Assembly (NCBI RefSeq): GCF_011759585.1
Contig: NZ_JAAOYV010000001.1
Span: 744,001 to 808,000, forward strand
DNA from: Frigoribacterium endophyticum
Lineage (GTDB): Bacteria > Actinomycetota > Actinomycetes > Actinomycetales > Microbacteriaceae
DNA length: 64,000 bases
Direction: 5' to 3'
Shown here: positions 51,012-60,382 of the stretch, piece after piece
Numbering within the stretch: position 1 is the first letter of the stretch
How the letters are laid out: the number at the start of each line of letters is the position of its first letter
Notes under the pieces: model-generated
Databases searched by the model: none
What the model was told of the DNA's origin: nothing
What the model saw: the letters and a program-made list of their open reading frames with translations, nothing else
Position numbers and translations under genes: made by a program

Positions 51012-52160
51012 TCAGCCCAGAGTCTCAGCTACCCAAAAGCGCATCCTGTCGCGGAAGAGACTTGCGTCGTATGTCAGGGCTGCGTTCTGGCAATCCGCCG
51101 TCGAAACGGAAGCTGCTTCTTCCACGGCGCGGACGACGTCGCCTGAACTGAAGTCGGAGACAGTCGCGCCGGTAATGCCGTGCTGCACCGTTTCTGCTGC
51201 CCCTCCGCGGTCGAGAGCAACGACTCCCGTCCCAGTCGCCATGGCCTCGACAGGCATGATTCCGAAATCTTCTAGGGCCGGAAAAATGAAGACAGTGGCG
51301 CGCTGGTACAAACGCCTCAAGAGTGCTGTTGATGGTGCGTCGACGAAGTGGACAGGAACTCTGCTGGCCTCAGCCATCGCTCGGAGGACGGGGAGGTGAG
51401 GTCCTGCGCCGGCAAGGACGACAGGAAGATCAACGGCTGCGCCGGACGAGATGACGTCTTCGAGGCGCTTGTAAGGAATGAACCTGGACGCCCCCAAGAC
51501 GAAGTCACTGGGGAGAGCCTCCAGGATGGATTGCTCAGCTGGTGTGAGCGCAGTTGGAGACTCGAGCTCCCTGATGATGGCCTGTGATTCAACGGGCGGG
51601 TAGATGACACCCGCGTCCAGGCCCCAGTACTTCTCGACGCGCTTAGCGACGTAATTGCTGATGGCTACGATGCTGTCGGCATCCTGAGCTCGCGCACGAT
51701 CTATGCCCTTGAAAAGGGAGGAGGCGAGTCGAACTCCGGGGCCAGTTCCTCGCGAATCAAGTTCGGGGGACCAAATGTATCGAGCGGGCGTGTAGAGATA
51801 GACGAGACGCTTTGCCTGTCGTGCTGCACCCGAGAATCTCGCGTGATGGGAGAATAGATGACTGGACGAGAGTATCCATTTAGCATCAGAACGACCTAAG
51901 AACCGCCAAGTTGCTGGCATAGCAGGCAAAGCAAGCGCCTTGGAACGTCTCAGGGGTGTTCTCGCGAGGACAGTCTCTCTTGCTGTCGGGAACCTATCCG
52001 GGGCGTCGTTCCAGGCTGCCGTCAAGCGAGCTTCTGGAAGAGCTAGCAACAGCTCGTCGACGACGTTCTCCGAACCGCCGATCGGCGCGAGCCACTCATG
52101 GACGATCTCGCCACTCGGTAGTGGACTCCAGCTAGTTTGCTCGCTCGTGGACTGCATCAT
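51012..52160 (-). CDS. Glycosyltransferase, GT4 family
   Basis: A 382-residue GT-B retaining glycosyltransferase. N-terminal acceptor domain GEIVHEWLAPIGGSENVVDE; donor domain LGASRFIPYKRLEDVI, PVVLAGAGPHLPVL, VFIFPALEDFGIMPVEAMAT with the E(x7)E-like pattern, and VVALDRGGAAETV. Likely a mannosyl- or rhamnosyltransferase building the repeat unit. It runs against the cluster. The ATG (52160, with a second at 52157) directly follows TATAAAT on the minus strand and has no ribosome site. Base composition is less G/C-rich than the core. Confidence 0.9.
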   Translation of the reverse strand: MMQSTSEQTSWSPLPSGEIVHEWLAPIGGSENVVDELLLALPEARLTAAWNDAPDRFPTARETVLARTPLRRSKALALPAMPATWRFLGRSDAKWILSSSHLFSHHARFSGAARQAKRLVYLYTPARYIWSPELDSRGTGPGVRLASSLFKGIDRARAQDADSIVAISNYVAKRVEKYWGLDAGVIYPPVESQAIIRELESPTALTPAEQSILEALPSDFVLGASRFIPYKRLEDVISSGAAVDLPVVLAGAGPHLPVLRAMAEASRVPVHFVDAPSTALLRRLYQRATVFIFPALEDFGIMPVEAMATGTGVVALDRGGAAETVQHGITGATVSDFSSGDVVRAVEEAASVSTADCQNAALTYDASLFRDRMRFWVAETLG

Positions 52161-52542
52161 ATTTATAGTTCCAAATCACAAGCGGCAGATGAGAGCGTGG
52201 GTAGGAGTGCCAATCTGGATCTCAGAATCCAACTCTCGTTAGGAGGGTATCGAAGCGAGTAGTGACGTCGGACACAAGGAGCGCCGGGCACATTGGCTGA
52301 CTCTAGGTTGAGGCGTCGAGACTCGCAACGAAGGAATGGGCGCGGCGACAAAATGCGGCCGATTCTTGTGCGATAGTCGAATTAGCGAGGAGCAAGGTCT
52401 CGACGCGCAGCTTTGGCGGTGTCTAGACGTCACCAAGGGAGAACTGCCGAAAGGCATCAGGGGGGCGGCGACGGGACTCCTCGCCGAGAGCAAGTCGGTC
52501 GTAAAAGCAGGCTCGGATCAATCTTGGGGATTAGGTAAACGC
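52161..52542. other. Divergent intergenic region in polysaccharide cluster
   Basis: 382 nt between two divergent glycosyltransferase genes, A/T-richer than the surroundings. TATAAAT lies next to the minus-strand start. The plus-strand frame is open back to 52336, but its upstream part has poor codon bias and no ribosome site, so it is not counted as coding. No repeat or insertion sequence end was seen. Confidence 0.5.
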
Positions 52543-53505
52543 ATGCTCTACGTCGACAACCGTTGGCGAGGCCACCACGGTATCGCTCGCTTTGGTAAGG
52601 AAGTCGTCGATCGAATCGATCTGCCGTTCACGGCGCTCAGAGGGGGGCCAAAGCCAACCTCTCCCCTAGACGTGCTCAACCCAAGCCGACTTGCCCTCGG
52701 GAGTCAGGCCGCCATCTACTCGCCAGGGTATAACGCCGGCCTTACGATCGCGAGACAGTTTCTGACTGTGCACGACCTCATTCACTTGCAAGTTGATGAG
52801 GAGTCATCCTCCCTAAAGAAGCTGTATTACGAGCGAGTAGTGAAACCGGCAATCCTGCGCGCGGGTGTCGTTATGACTGTTTCTAAGACGTCACGTCACC
52901 ACCTCGTTGAGTGGCTGCAGACAGATGTCGTGGACGTGATCGATGTGGGTAACGGGTGCTCAGCAACTTTCAACCCCGCGGGACCGATCTATTCAGCGGC
53001 GGATCCATATTTGATGTACGTAGGTAACATCAAGGCACACAAGAACGCCGAAGTTCTCTTTGAGGCACTCTCGCTCACCCCGGATGCGCGTCTCATCGTG
53101 GTTGCGTCCGAGACCGCCCAAGTAGAAGGTCTTGCACGCAAGTGGGGAGTTTCCGAGCGGGTCATGGCGACAACGGGTGTATCCGACGATGAACTCGCGG
53201 CGATGTACAGAGGTTCTTCGGGCCTCGTGTACCCATCCCGCCTCGAGGGTTTCGGGCTGCCAGCGGCCGAAAGCCTAGCCTGCGGTCGTCCTGTCGCCTA
53301 CTGGGCGGGCTGCGGCTCGATAGCGGAGATCGTCGGTAAGAACGGACTTGTCGTCACTGAGCTGTCGAGCTCGGAAGCGTGGGCCGACGCTATGAGAACT
53401 ATGCTGAGCGATCAATTCCACGTCCGTCAGCCCTCTGATGCTCACCGGTGGCCCGACGTTGCGTTGAAGGTTCAGGACGTACTCACATCTAGGGGAATTG
53501 CGTGA
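52543..53505 (+). CDS. Glycosyltransferase, GT4 family
   Basis: A 320-residue GT4 glycosyltransferase. It begins MLYVDNRWRGHHGIARFGKE, matching the N-terminal Rossmann strand and GIxR motif of mannosyltransferases; the donor domain has YLMYVGNIKAHKNAEVLFEA, ATTGVSDDELAAMYRGSSG, YPSRLEGFGLPAAESLACG and a C-terminal helix. The ATG at 52543 is chosen for this homology; the frame extends 207 nt further without supporting codon use. It overlaps the next gene (GTGA). Substrate unknown. Confidence 0.88.
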   Translation: MLYVDNRWRGHHGIARFGKEVVDRIDLPFTALRGGPKPTSPLDVLNPSRLALGSQAAIYSPGYNAGLTIARQFLTVHDLIHLQVDEESSSLKKLYYERVVKPAILRAGVVMTVSKTSRHHLVEWLQTDVVDVIDVGNGCSATFNPAGPIYSAADPYLMYVGNIKAHKNAEVLFEALSLTPDARLIVVASETAQVEGLARKWGVSERVMATTGVSDDELAAMYRGSSGLVYPSRLEGFGLPAAESLACGRPVAYWAGCGSIAEIVGKNGLVVTELSSSEAWADAMRTMLSDQFHVRQPSDAHRWPDVALKVQDVLTSRGIA

Positions 53506-54767
53506 AGTTAGTACGATTGTTTACGCCGGCTAAGCTTCTGGCGATTCCAGTACTGGCAAGCTTCGTCATCTGGCTAATCCCGGGCACTGGAATGTACCTC
53601 CGGGGATTCGACGAGCGCAGCCCGCTTGAAGCCGGAGGTGTCCTTCTTCTCGGGGGTTGGTACGTTATTTGTCTGCTTGTCGTCATTTTTGCGGGTGCAG
53701 CAGGCCGGGCAGTGCCTCCTACTGCTGGCATGAAAGCTGCTGAAACGGATCCTCGATTTGAGGTTCGTTTCTATATGGTCCTGACAGTGATCGCAGCTGC
53801 GGGGGTCCTGGGGGCCTATTACACGATCAGTCGAGTTGTTGCGATCATCCCAGCCATTCAGACGGGCCAGGCTAACAACCTTTCTGCTGTTCTCCTAGAA
53901 GGTTCCAGTATAGGAACACTCCGTTATGCGGTTATTGTTGCAGCACCTTTGGGTGCATTTCTGGCAATGCAGAAGAAATCATCTTGGATTATGGCGGGTC
54001 TAAACATCGTCCTGCTGATGGCCGTTGTGCTTCTGAGCTCACGACTGTCACTGATCATGGCTACGGCAATTTTTATCTATCTATATGTCCACAATAAGCC
54101 CGAGACGCGTCTTCGCCTCGTTCCCACGATAACGGTCGCAGGGGTTATGTTTGTCCTGCTCGGGATAGCTAACTACACGCGGAATGCCGGGTTCTATCGC
54201 CTATTTGGGGTTGAAAACCCCGCAATGATGAATGTATATCAGATAGCTGCTTACGTGGGGTCACCTACCCAGGTTGCAGTGGGCGTCGCAAGGGCCATAT
54301 TTAACGGAAGACTAGATGTACCGGTTGACCTTGGAGCAGGTGCGCAGGCTATTGTCCCGACATTCCTGCAGACTACAAAAGGAAATCGGGCCGCCGTCAC
54401 CGACAAGGGGCTCTACGGGCAACAGGTCGACATCGCGCCGAACCTGAACTCCAACTCGTCCTTTGCGGACACGTACGCTCGCTATGGATGGTGGGGGATG
54501 ATCCTCACCCTGCTTGTTCTGGCCCTGGCCGCTTTCCTCTTCAGCCACTTTGCGCAGTACACCTCAGTCTTAGTAGTCGGAGCTGGGGCATTGGGATATG
54601 GATTCCTTGAATATTGGCGAGCGTTCCTGTTCAATACAGGAAACCTCGTCTTCATTATGATTGCCATACTGGTAGCTGCGGCAATAGCCAGAGCTACGAC
54701 GACGCCGTCGATGCATCGTCAACTCAGTAGCCGTGGCTCGCAAGCTATGAAGAAGCGGCTGTCCTAG
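53502..54767 (+). CDS. Wzy-like polysaccharide polymerase candidate
   Basis: A 421-residue membrane protein with about ten helices and a long extracytoplasmic loop late in the sequence (about 270-325; NGRLDVPVDLGAGAQAIVPT), then SSFADTYARYGWWGMILTLL, a pattern seen in O-antigen and exopolysaccharide polymerases. No strict motif exists, so the call rests on topology and position between glycosyltransferases and a flippase. It is the most A/T-rich gene in the window, as Wzy genes often are. GTG start overlaps the upstream stop. Confidence 0.75.
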   Translation: MKLVRLFTPAKLLAIPVLASFVIWLIPGTGMYLRGFDERSPLEAGGVLLLGGWYVICLLVVIFAGAAGRAVPPTAGMKAAETDPRFEVRFYMVLTVIAAAGVLGAYYTISRVVAIIPAIQTGQANNLSAVLLEGSSIGTLRYAVIVAAPLGAFLAMQKKSSWIMAGLNIVLLMAVVLLSSRLSLIMATAIFIYLYVHNKPETRLRLVPTITVAGVMFVLLGIANYTRNAGFYRLFGVENPAMMNVYQIAAYVGSPTQVAVGVARAIFNGRLDVPVDLGAGAQAIVPTFLQTTKGNRAAVTDKGLYGQQVDIAPNLNSNSSFADTYARYGWWGMILTLLVLALAAFLFSHFAQYTSVLVVGAGALGYGFLEYWRAFLFNTGNLVFIMIAILVAAAIARATTTPSMHRQLSSRGSQAMKKRLS

Positions 54768-54857
54768 GAACAGGTTGAGAGTGCCATTGCGTTGTTGCTG
54801 TTGATGATTTCCACATAAAGTGCCGGTTTCAGTTTGAGCGGCTGTGAACTGTGCTCG

Positions 54858-55499
54858 TTAGAAGGGGCCGGCCACCCAACCCGTTGCGGCGGTGTGCCTC
54901 TTCACTACCTTGGCCGGACTGCCGGCAGCAATGCTTCTCGGCGGAATACTCTTGTTAACAACTGAATTTGCGGCTACGACGACACCATCCCCTATCTCCA
55001 CGCCGCCGAGGATTACGACGTTGTCACCAATCCAACAGTTCGCCCCGACCTTAATGCCACCCTTGGCTACAAGGGGACGTGTAGCGGGGCTCGATGACGG
55101 CAGCGAACCTCTGGGGCCGTAGTCTCCGTGAGCATTGTCACTGATCAGCACGTTCGAGCCCAGGAGGCAATCGTCGCCGATAGTGACGTTCGAGATTGCT
55201 GAGATATGCAAATTCGGAGAGCTACGGACGTTCTTGCCTAGGCTGATCCTCGGAGAGAATCGTTGTCCCTCATAGTTCGTGACTGCTTCTACCCAGATCC
55301 GGCCCGAAGCAAAAAACCCGCTCTCTACATGAATAAAGCGTGTTCCGACAATCTTGCTGCCCCACGGGACGCTCGACTCCGACCATCGAAGTAAGCGACC
55401 GTTGAGTCGTGCGAACGTGCGACTTAGTACCGTGTTTACGAGGCGTACTAGCGCATGTGCAGCATTCTCTTCACGGAAAATCGAGGAGATGGTTCCCAT
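54858..55499 (-). CDS. Hexapeptide-repeat acyltransferase
   Basis: A 213-residue left-handed beta-helix acyltransferase (maltose/galactoside O-acetyltransferase-like), probably adding acetyl groups to the polysaccharide. Hexapeptide repeats: ISAISNVTIGDDCLLGSNVL, the active-site His region ISDNAHGDYGP, GGIKVGANCWIGDNVVILGG and VEIGDGVVVAANSVVNKSIP, ending AAGSPAKVVKRH. ATG at 55499 follows AAGGAAGCAGGA; upstream in-frame starts lack a ribosome site. It runs against the cluster. Confidence 0.9.
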   Translation of the reverse strand: MGTISSIFREENAAHALVRLVNTVLSRTFARLNGRLLRWSESSVPWGSKIVGTRFIHVESGFFASGRIWVEAVTNYEGQRFSPRISLGKNVRSSPNLHISAISNVTIGDDCLLGSNVLISDNAHGDYGPRGSLPSSSPATRPLVAKGGIKVGANCWIGDNVVILGGVEIGDGVVVAANSVVNKSIPPRSIAAGSPAKVVKRHTAATGWVAGPF

Positions 55500-55644
55500 A
55501 GGTTCCTGCTTCCTTTTTGATCCCACCTGGCAGTGCGTGGGAGCGGCGCGTATGGCTGGCTCTGAACTACCGGCATACTGAACGCAGATCAGTTCACCCT
55601 CAACGGGTTGTACTGCGGCCAGTAAGCAAGAAGTGAGGGGCATC

Positions 55645-56871
55645 GTGGGCGAGCTTGAAAACGCAGTGATTGATTCGGGTCGAGGGCTCAAGGGCATCTA
55701 CTGCACGATCGTTGCACAAAACTACTTGGGTCAGGCCTTGGCGCTCTACTCGAGTGTGCGAGAACAAGAGCCTGATCGAGACCTTGTAATCCTCGTTGTC
55801 GATGCTGATCGCGGCGAGCTGGCACACTCGCGCTCCCATCTCCGCATCCTGGGTCTTGAAGACTTGGGTCTCGACGCCCAAGAGATAGACCGCTTGGCGA
55901 TGATTTATGACGTGGTCGAGTTGTCGACGGCGGTCAAGCCTTTGCTGCTCAAGTTGCTCCTGGACACTTATGAGCAGGCTGTCTACCTTGACCCCGACAT
56001 GTTCGTCATCGGAGCTCTCACTGAGCTCGAGGGCGCGATCGATGAGTACGGCGTCGTGCTCACCCCACACTTCCTCTCTCCGATCCCCGCTGAAGTCACC
56101 CACATCACGGAAGTGCACAGCCTGACGGTGGGTGTTCACAACCTGGGCTTCTGCGCTGTCGGACGTGCGGGTATTCCGTTCCTCGATTGGTGGTGGGGAC
56201 ACCTGAAGCGCGAATGTCTGATCTACCCTCTCCTTGGCCTTTTCGTGGACCAGAAATGGACCGATGTGGGGGCCAATCTTTTCGGGGCACATTCACTTCG
56301 CCACCATGGGTACAACGTCGGACCTTGGAACCTGCACGAGCGCCTCTTCGAGATGCGGGGCTCGGATCTGGTGATTCCCGCGTCGGGTGAGCCCCTGCGG
56401 CTCATGCACTTCAGCGGTTTTGACCCTCGTGACCCCGGAGCCATTAGTGAACGCCTAAATATGGACATGCGGAACCTCGCGCTGGACACCCCAGCCTTGA
56501 GGGACATCAGTGAGATCTACGCCCAGCGTGTGCTCGACGCCGAGAAGATTCTTGGCCCTAAGCCTCAGTACGGTTACGTCAAGGACAGCTCTGGAAGAGT
56601 CATCAGCAAGAGGATGCGTCGGGCGTATCGAAAGGCCCTGATTGACGGTGATACGAATCTTCCATCTCCCTTCCGCGCTGCAGATGCCTCGGAGTTCCGC
56701 AGCTGGAAACTGAGCGCATCGAAGAAGATGATCGGCATTAGTGCGGGCGACAGCGCCCTTGCGTTTAAATACGCACTTCCGGACGAGTTTGGAAGGTTGA
56801 AGTCGACGCTTCCGAAGCAGTTCCGGTGGCTGCGAACGCGTCTTCTTTCTGCCACGAAGGTTCGGCGCTAG
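55645..56871 (+). CDS. Glycosyltransferase-like protein (GT8-like fold)
   Basis: A 408-residue protein whose first half resembles GT-A glycosyltransferases: IYCTIVAQNYLGQALALYSS, LVILVVDADRGEL, and the DxD motif QAVYLDPDMFVIG that would bind the metal-nucleotide sugar. FVDQKWTDVGANLFGAH and the W/H-rich GYNVGPWNLHERL are also characteristic; RLMHFSGFDP recalls GT8/GT32 proteins. The C-terminal 130 residues are basic and unassigned. GTG at 55645 has GAGGGG 6 nt upstream; GTG at 55633 is an alternative. Substrate unknown. Confidence 0.8.
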   Translation: MGELENAVIDSGRGLKGIYCTIVAQNYLGQALALYSSVREQEPDRDLVILVVDADRGELAHSRSHLRILGLEDLGLDAQEIDRLAMIYDVVELSTAVKPLLLKLLLDTYEQAVYLDPDMFVIGALTELEGAIDEYGVVLTPHFLSPIPAEVTHITEVHSLTVGVHNLGFCAVGRAGIPFLDWWWGHLKRECLIYPLLGLFVDQKWTDVGANLFGAHSLRHHGYNVGPWNLHERLFEMRGSDLVIPASGEPLRLMHFSGFDPRDPGAISERLNMDMRNLALDTPALRDISEIYAQRVLDAEKILGPKPQYGYVKDSSGRVISKRMRRAYRKALIDGDTNLPSPFRAADASEFRSWKLSASKKMIGISAGDSALAFKYALPDEFGRLKSTLPKQFRWLRTRLLSATKVRR

Positions 56872-56906
56872 TGGCCGCGCAGGCCATCGCCCCTACGAAC
56901 CTGAGA

Positions 56907-56912
56907 TAGCGT
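56907..56912 (+). promoter_or_regulatory. -10-like box before flippase gene
   Basis: TAGCGT, 9 nt before ATG 56922 (3 nt before GTG 56916). Favours the ATG as start. Confidence 0.35.
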
Positions 56913-56921
56913 CCGGTGAAC

Positions 56922-58154
56922 ATGCGCCATGGGACGTCTGTTGCCGTCTACGGGCTGTCGATCGGGCTTTCGGCTATCGTCACTTTGTCCGTAATACCCG
57001 TGGTTATTGATCACTCAGGCCCGCGAGCTTGGGCAAGTTTGGCCGTCGGGCAAGCGGTGGGGACCGGGGCTGCGATCCTCACAGGATTTGGCTGGGGAAC
57101 GACGGGCCCTACGGACGTTGCGAGAGCAGATGCGTCGGGTCGGCCTCAGATCTACGTAGAATCCCTCCGAGCTCGGGCGCTCCTTTATGCCCCCCTGCTC
57201 GCAGTCGCGGTCCTAGTGACTTTCGCCGTTGTCGATCAGGACCGGGCTGCTGCGGCACTCAACGCAGGAGCTTTTGCCAGCACTGGACTTCTTGCAGGCT
57301 GGTTCTTTTCCGGTGCCGCCCGTCCGGTTTCTTTTCTTCTTTTTGACGCATGTCCGCGTGTTGTCGGGAACGTTGTAGGCGCAGTTGCTCTTTCATTCGG
57401 CCTTCCCTTGGAAGCGTTCCCGGCGGCGATCTTGATCGGTGTTCTGCTAGGTGTGGCGGCTACGTCAAGGGCGGCGGCGCCAGGTGTCTCCGTGCTGCGT
57501 GGCGCAGATCTGCGTGAATCGATCCAGCGACTGCGAGCTCAAACGGCGGGCCTGTCCATCTCAGTCGTAGCCGCTGCATACGCGTCAATACCGCTCGTCA
57601 TCGTCTCGACCGTTGCCCCAGCTGCGTTGTCCTTCTACGCATTGGCCGACAAGCTCCTCCGCTTCGCCACGACTGCGTACGCGCCTCTCATCCAATTCCT
57701 GCAGGGCTGGGTGCCGGCGGGCGAACTTGCTGGCACTACGCGAAAAGTGCGAATTGCGTGGCCAGCTGGGGCAGTTCTAGCTCTTCTGGGCGGAGTCTGC
57801 TTCGTGCTGTTGGCTCCGTGGCTGGCCGATCTTCTCAGCCATGGGCAGGTGCAGATAGGGGCTGCTCTTCTGGTCCCGTTCGCCCTTGCGCTCACTGCCA
57901 TGGTGTTGGCACAAGTGACGGGCCTCGTCTGCCTCCTCGCACTTGGCGGAGCCCAGATGCTGGCAAGAGTGTCGTTGATGAGCGCCGTACTGGGCCTGCC
58001 AGGCATTTTCATAGGTGCCTTAGTGGCAGGAGTGTCGGGAGCAGCGTGGATGCTCGCTGCTGCGGAATGCCTCTCGATGCTTCTGCAGGTAGGGCTACTA
58101 GTAAGTGCGATGCGTAAGAGGCCGGAAAATCCTTCTCGGACCGAACTCTCGTAG
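56922..58154 (+). CDS. Polysaccharide flippase candidate (Wzx/MATE-like)
   Basis: A 410-residue protein with about twelve hydrophobic segments and almost no polar domain, in the manner of Wzx/MurJ-type lipid-linked oligosaccharide flippases: VYGLSIGLSAIVTLSVIPVV at the N-terminus, FGWGTTGPTDVARADASGR, SFYALADKLLRFATTAYAPL (typical for the family), ALTAMVLAQVTGLVCLLALG. It should move the repeat unit across the membrane for Wzy. A GTG two codons earlier is possible. Last of the A/T-richer block. Confidence 0.82.
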   Translation: MRHGTSVAVYGLSIGLSAIVTLSVIPVVIDHSGPRAWASLAVGQAVGTGAAILTGFGWGTTGPTDVARADASGRPQIYVESLRARALLYAPLLAVAVLVTFAVVDQDRAAAALNAGAFASTGLLAGWFFSGAARPVSFLLFDACPRVVGNVVGAVALSFGLPLEAFPAAILIGVLLGVAATSRAAAPGVSVLRGADLRESIQRLRAQTAGLSISVVAAAYASIPLVIVSTVAPAALSFYALADKLLRFATTAYAPLIQFLQGWVPAGELAGTTRKVRIAWPAGAVLALLGGVCFVLLAPWLADLLSHGQVQIGAALLVPFALALTAMVLAQVTGLVCLLALGGAQMLARVSLMSAVLGLPGIFIGALVAGVSGAAWMLAAAECLSMLLQVGLLVSAMRKRPENPSRTELS

Positions 58155-58521
58155 TTGCGGGTGGCGATTGCCAAGCCCTGGCATTACGAGTCGAGGACAG
58201 AGCATCGCTGTAGTGCTGTGTGCGAAAATCGTGGTTCAAGGTCGGGTGGTAAGCGGCGAAAGACAAAACCAGGTACGTCGGTTATGGCGTAATGCGGCAG
58301 AATGCTTTGGGAGTCGCCCAGCACTTTTCCCGCCTCTTTTGCTCACGTGTGCTCGGGTGCGTTCATGCCCTTCTTGGTCTTTCCGTCAGGGCCCACGTGG
58401 CCGCCGTTCGTGCCAGGTACTTGACGCAAAATCTAGGGTTCAGTTGCCTACTGCCTTTTTCGACCAGGGTCTGAAGTAGTCCCAAAGCTGGGACGCTGTG
58501 GTGTCGTGTTTGAATGTGGTC
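58155..58521. other. Intergenic region between flippase and DUF4012 genes
   Basis: 367 nt with no convincing gene. TTGACG at 58421-58426 resembles a -35 box and TACTGC near 58449 a weak -10, but the spacing (22 nt) is poor. The DUF4012 start follows at 58522. May be remains of module exchange, since base composition changes across it. Confidence 0.4.
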
Positions 58522-60324
58522 ATGTCAGCAGCTCACGTCGAGGAGTCATCGCCGAGATCGACGTGGCGAGTGGCGAGGTGGGTCGTAGTCACAGGTCTCG
58601 TCGTCGTACTCGGGGCCGTGGCGTGGGTGGGCGTCAGGGGTGTTCTGGCTTCACAGCACCTCAGAGCGGCAGTGACGTCGGCTGATCGCGTTCAGTCGGA
58701 CCTTGCCGGCAGCGACCCTGCCGCTGCGCTCGTATCGGCTCGGGAACTTGAGGTCGACGTAGACGCTGCGCGTGACCTCACGAGCGACTTAGTGTGGCGG
58801 GCGGCGGAACGGCTCCCGCTCGTGGGGGACGATCTGCGCGCGGTCAGGGAAGTCTCAGAGGTCCTCTCGAATGTAGCGAGTGACGCGATCGTTCCTGTGG
58901 CAGGCATAGCCGACGATGTCGGCGTCGACGCCTTCAAACCCCAGAACGGTGCGATCGATCTACAGCCGTTGATCAAGGTCGCACCCGCGGTGGGTGGAGC
59001 CGATGAGACCCTCAAGGCCGAGCTTGGCAACGCAAGGAACATCGACGCCTCCGCCACGGTCGAGCCGATAAAAGACGCGGTGGCCCAACTCGTTGATGTC
59101 CTGAGCAAGGCCACCACTCAGATCGACGTCGTGGCGCGAGCCGTGGATCTCGCGCCGGCCATGATGGGGGCGAACGGCCCGCGGGATTACCTGATTCTCT
59201 TCCAGAACAACGCCGAGGTCCGGGCTACCGGGGGCATACCTGGCGCTGTCGCTCTCTTGCACGTCGAGGATGGGAGACTCAGCCTCGTTCAGCAGGCGTC
59301 ATCGAGCGATTTCCCTCGAGCTGACGCTCCTGTACTGCCGTTGCCTCCAGAGACGGAGGGACTGTACGGCGCCATCACCGGTCAGTACATCCAGGACGTA
59401 AACCTCACTCCTCAGTTCCCCCTGAGCGCGCAACTCGCGAGCGAGATGTGGAAGCGGCAGTTCGGCACGACCGTAGACGGGGTCCTCTCCATGGATCCCG
59501 TCGCCCTCAGCTACCTCATGGCCGCGACCGGGCCCATCACCTTGCCGACCGGCGACGTCCTCACCTCGGACAACGTCGTCCCGCTGCTGCTCAGCGAGGC
59601 GTACTCCCGCTACGAGGAACCGGCCCAGCAGGACCTCTTCTTCGCCGGAACCGCGTCGGGCGTGTTCTCCGCCGTGGCGTCGGGCTCACTCGACCCCAAA
59701 ACGCTTGTGTCGGCGCTCACCCGGGCTGGCGACGAACGCCGCATCTACCTATGGAGCGCGGACCCTGACGAGCAGGCCCGCATCGCGGAGACCACGCTCG
59801 CGGGCCAGCTTCCGACGAGCACGCCGTCGCAGCCCCGCTTTGGCATGTACCTCAACGACGGCACCGGGGCGAAGATGGACTATTACCTCGGCGCGGACTT
59901 CGGAGTCGGGCAGGAGGTCTGCCGGCAGGACGGGCGCTCCACCTACGTCGTTGAGGTCACCCTCCGGAACGACGCACCTGCCGACGCCGCGGCGTCGCTG
60001 CCGCCGTACGTCACGGGAGACGGGAACTTTGGCATTCCCCCGGGCCAGATCAGCACCAACCTCGCCGTCTATGCCCCCAGTGAGGGGGTGTTCATGGAGG
60101 CGGCAGTCGATGGTCAACCTGCCGGTGTACAGACCGCGACAGACTCCGGCCATGCGGTCGTCCAGCTGCAGACCACCCTCTCACCAGGACAAAGCACGAC
60201 GATCAAGATGTCGTTCCTCGGCGGGCCGACTACGACTGGCGCGGCGCAGCTCGAGACGACCCCGATCGTTAACCTTCCGGAAACACAACAGGTAAGCGTT
60301 ACCTGTGAATCTCCGCTAACCTGA
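58522..60324 (+). CDS. DUF4012 family membrane-anchored protein
   Basis: A 600-residue DUF4012 protein: short cytoplasmic N-terminus, one membrane helix (about 20-42; VVVTGLVVVLGAVAWVGVRG), an amphipathic helical stalk (50-190), then the conserved extracytoplasmic domain: YLILFQNNAEVRATGGIPGA (core motif), FPLSAQLASEMWKRQFGTTV, VDGVLSMDPVALSYLMAATG, and YLGADFGVGQEVC. DUF4012 genes lie by polysaccharide clusters in many Actinobacteria and some Firmicutes; an assembly or attachment role is inferred. Codon bias returns to the genome norm partway through, so a mosaic 5' end is possible. Confidence 0.88.
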   Translation: MSAAHVEESSPRSTWRVARWVVVTGLVVVLGAVAWVGVRGVLASQHLRAAVTSADRVQSDLAGSDPAAALVSARELEVDVDAARDLTSDLVWRAAERLPLVGDDLRAVREVSEVLSNVASDAIVPVAGIADDVGVDAFKPQNGAIDLQPLIKVAPAVGGADETLKAELGNARNIDASATVEPIKDAVAQLVDVLSKATTQIDVVARAVDLAPAMMGANGPRDYLILFQNNAEVRATGGIPGAVALLHVEDGRLSLVQQASSSDFPRADAPVLPLPPETEGLYGAITGQYIQDVNLTPQFPLSAQLASEMWKRQFGTTVDGVLSMDPVALSYLMAATGPITLPTGDVLTSDNVVPLLLSEAYSRYEEPAQQDLFFAGTASGVFSAVASGSLDPKTLVSALTRAGDERRIYLWSADPDEQARIAETTLAGQLPTSTPSQPRFGMYLNDGTGAKMDYYLGADFGVGQEVCRQDGRSTYVVEVTLRNDAPADAAASLPPYVTGDGNFGIPPGQISTNLAVYAPSEGVFMEAAVDGQPAGVQTATDSGHAVVQLQTTLSPGQSTTIKMSFLGGPTTTGAAQLETTPIVNLPETQQVSVTCESPLT

Positions 60325-60382
60325 GCCTGCGTCTCATTCCGCAGGGGAAGTCACTGGGGCGCCTATCCACTTAGGGGAACCC

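Noticed and set aside
52336-52542. N-terminal extension of the GT4 protein at 52543
   Set aside because: The upstream 69 codons have poor codon bias, no ribosome site and no similarity to the GT4 N-terminus, which fits the start MLYVDNRW.
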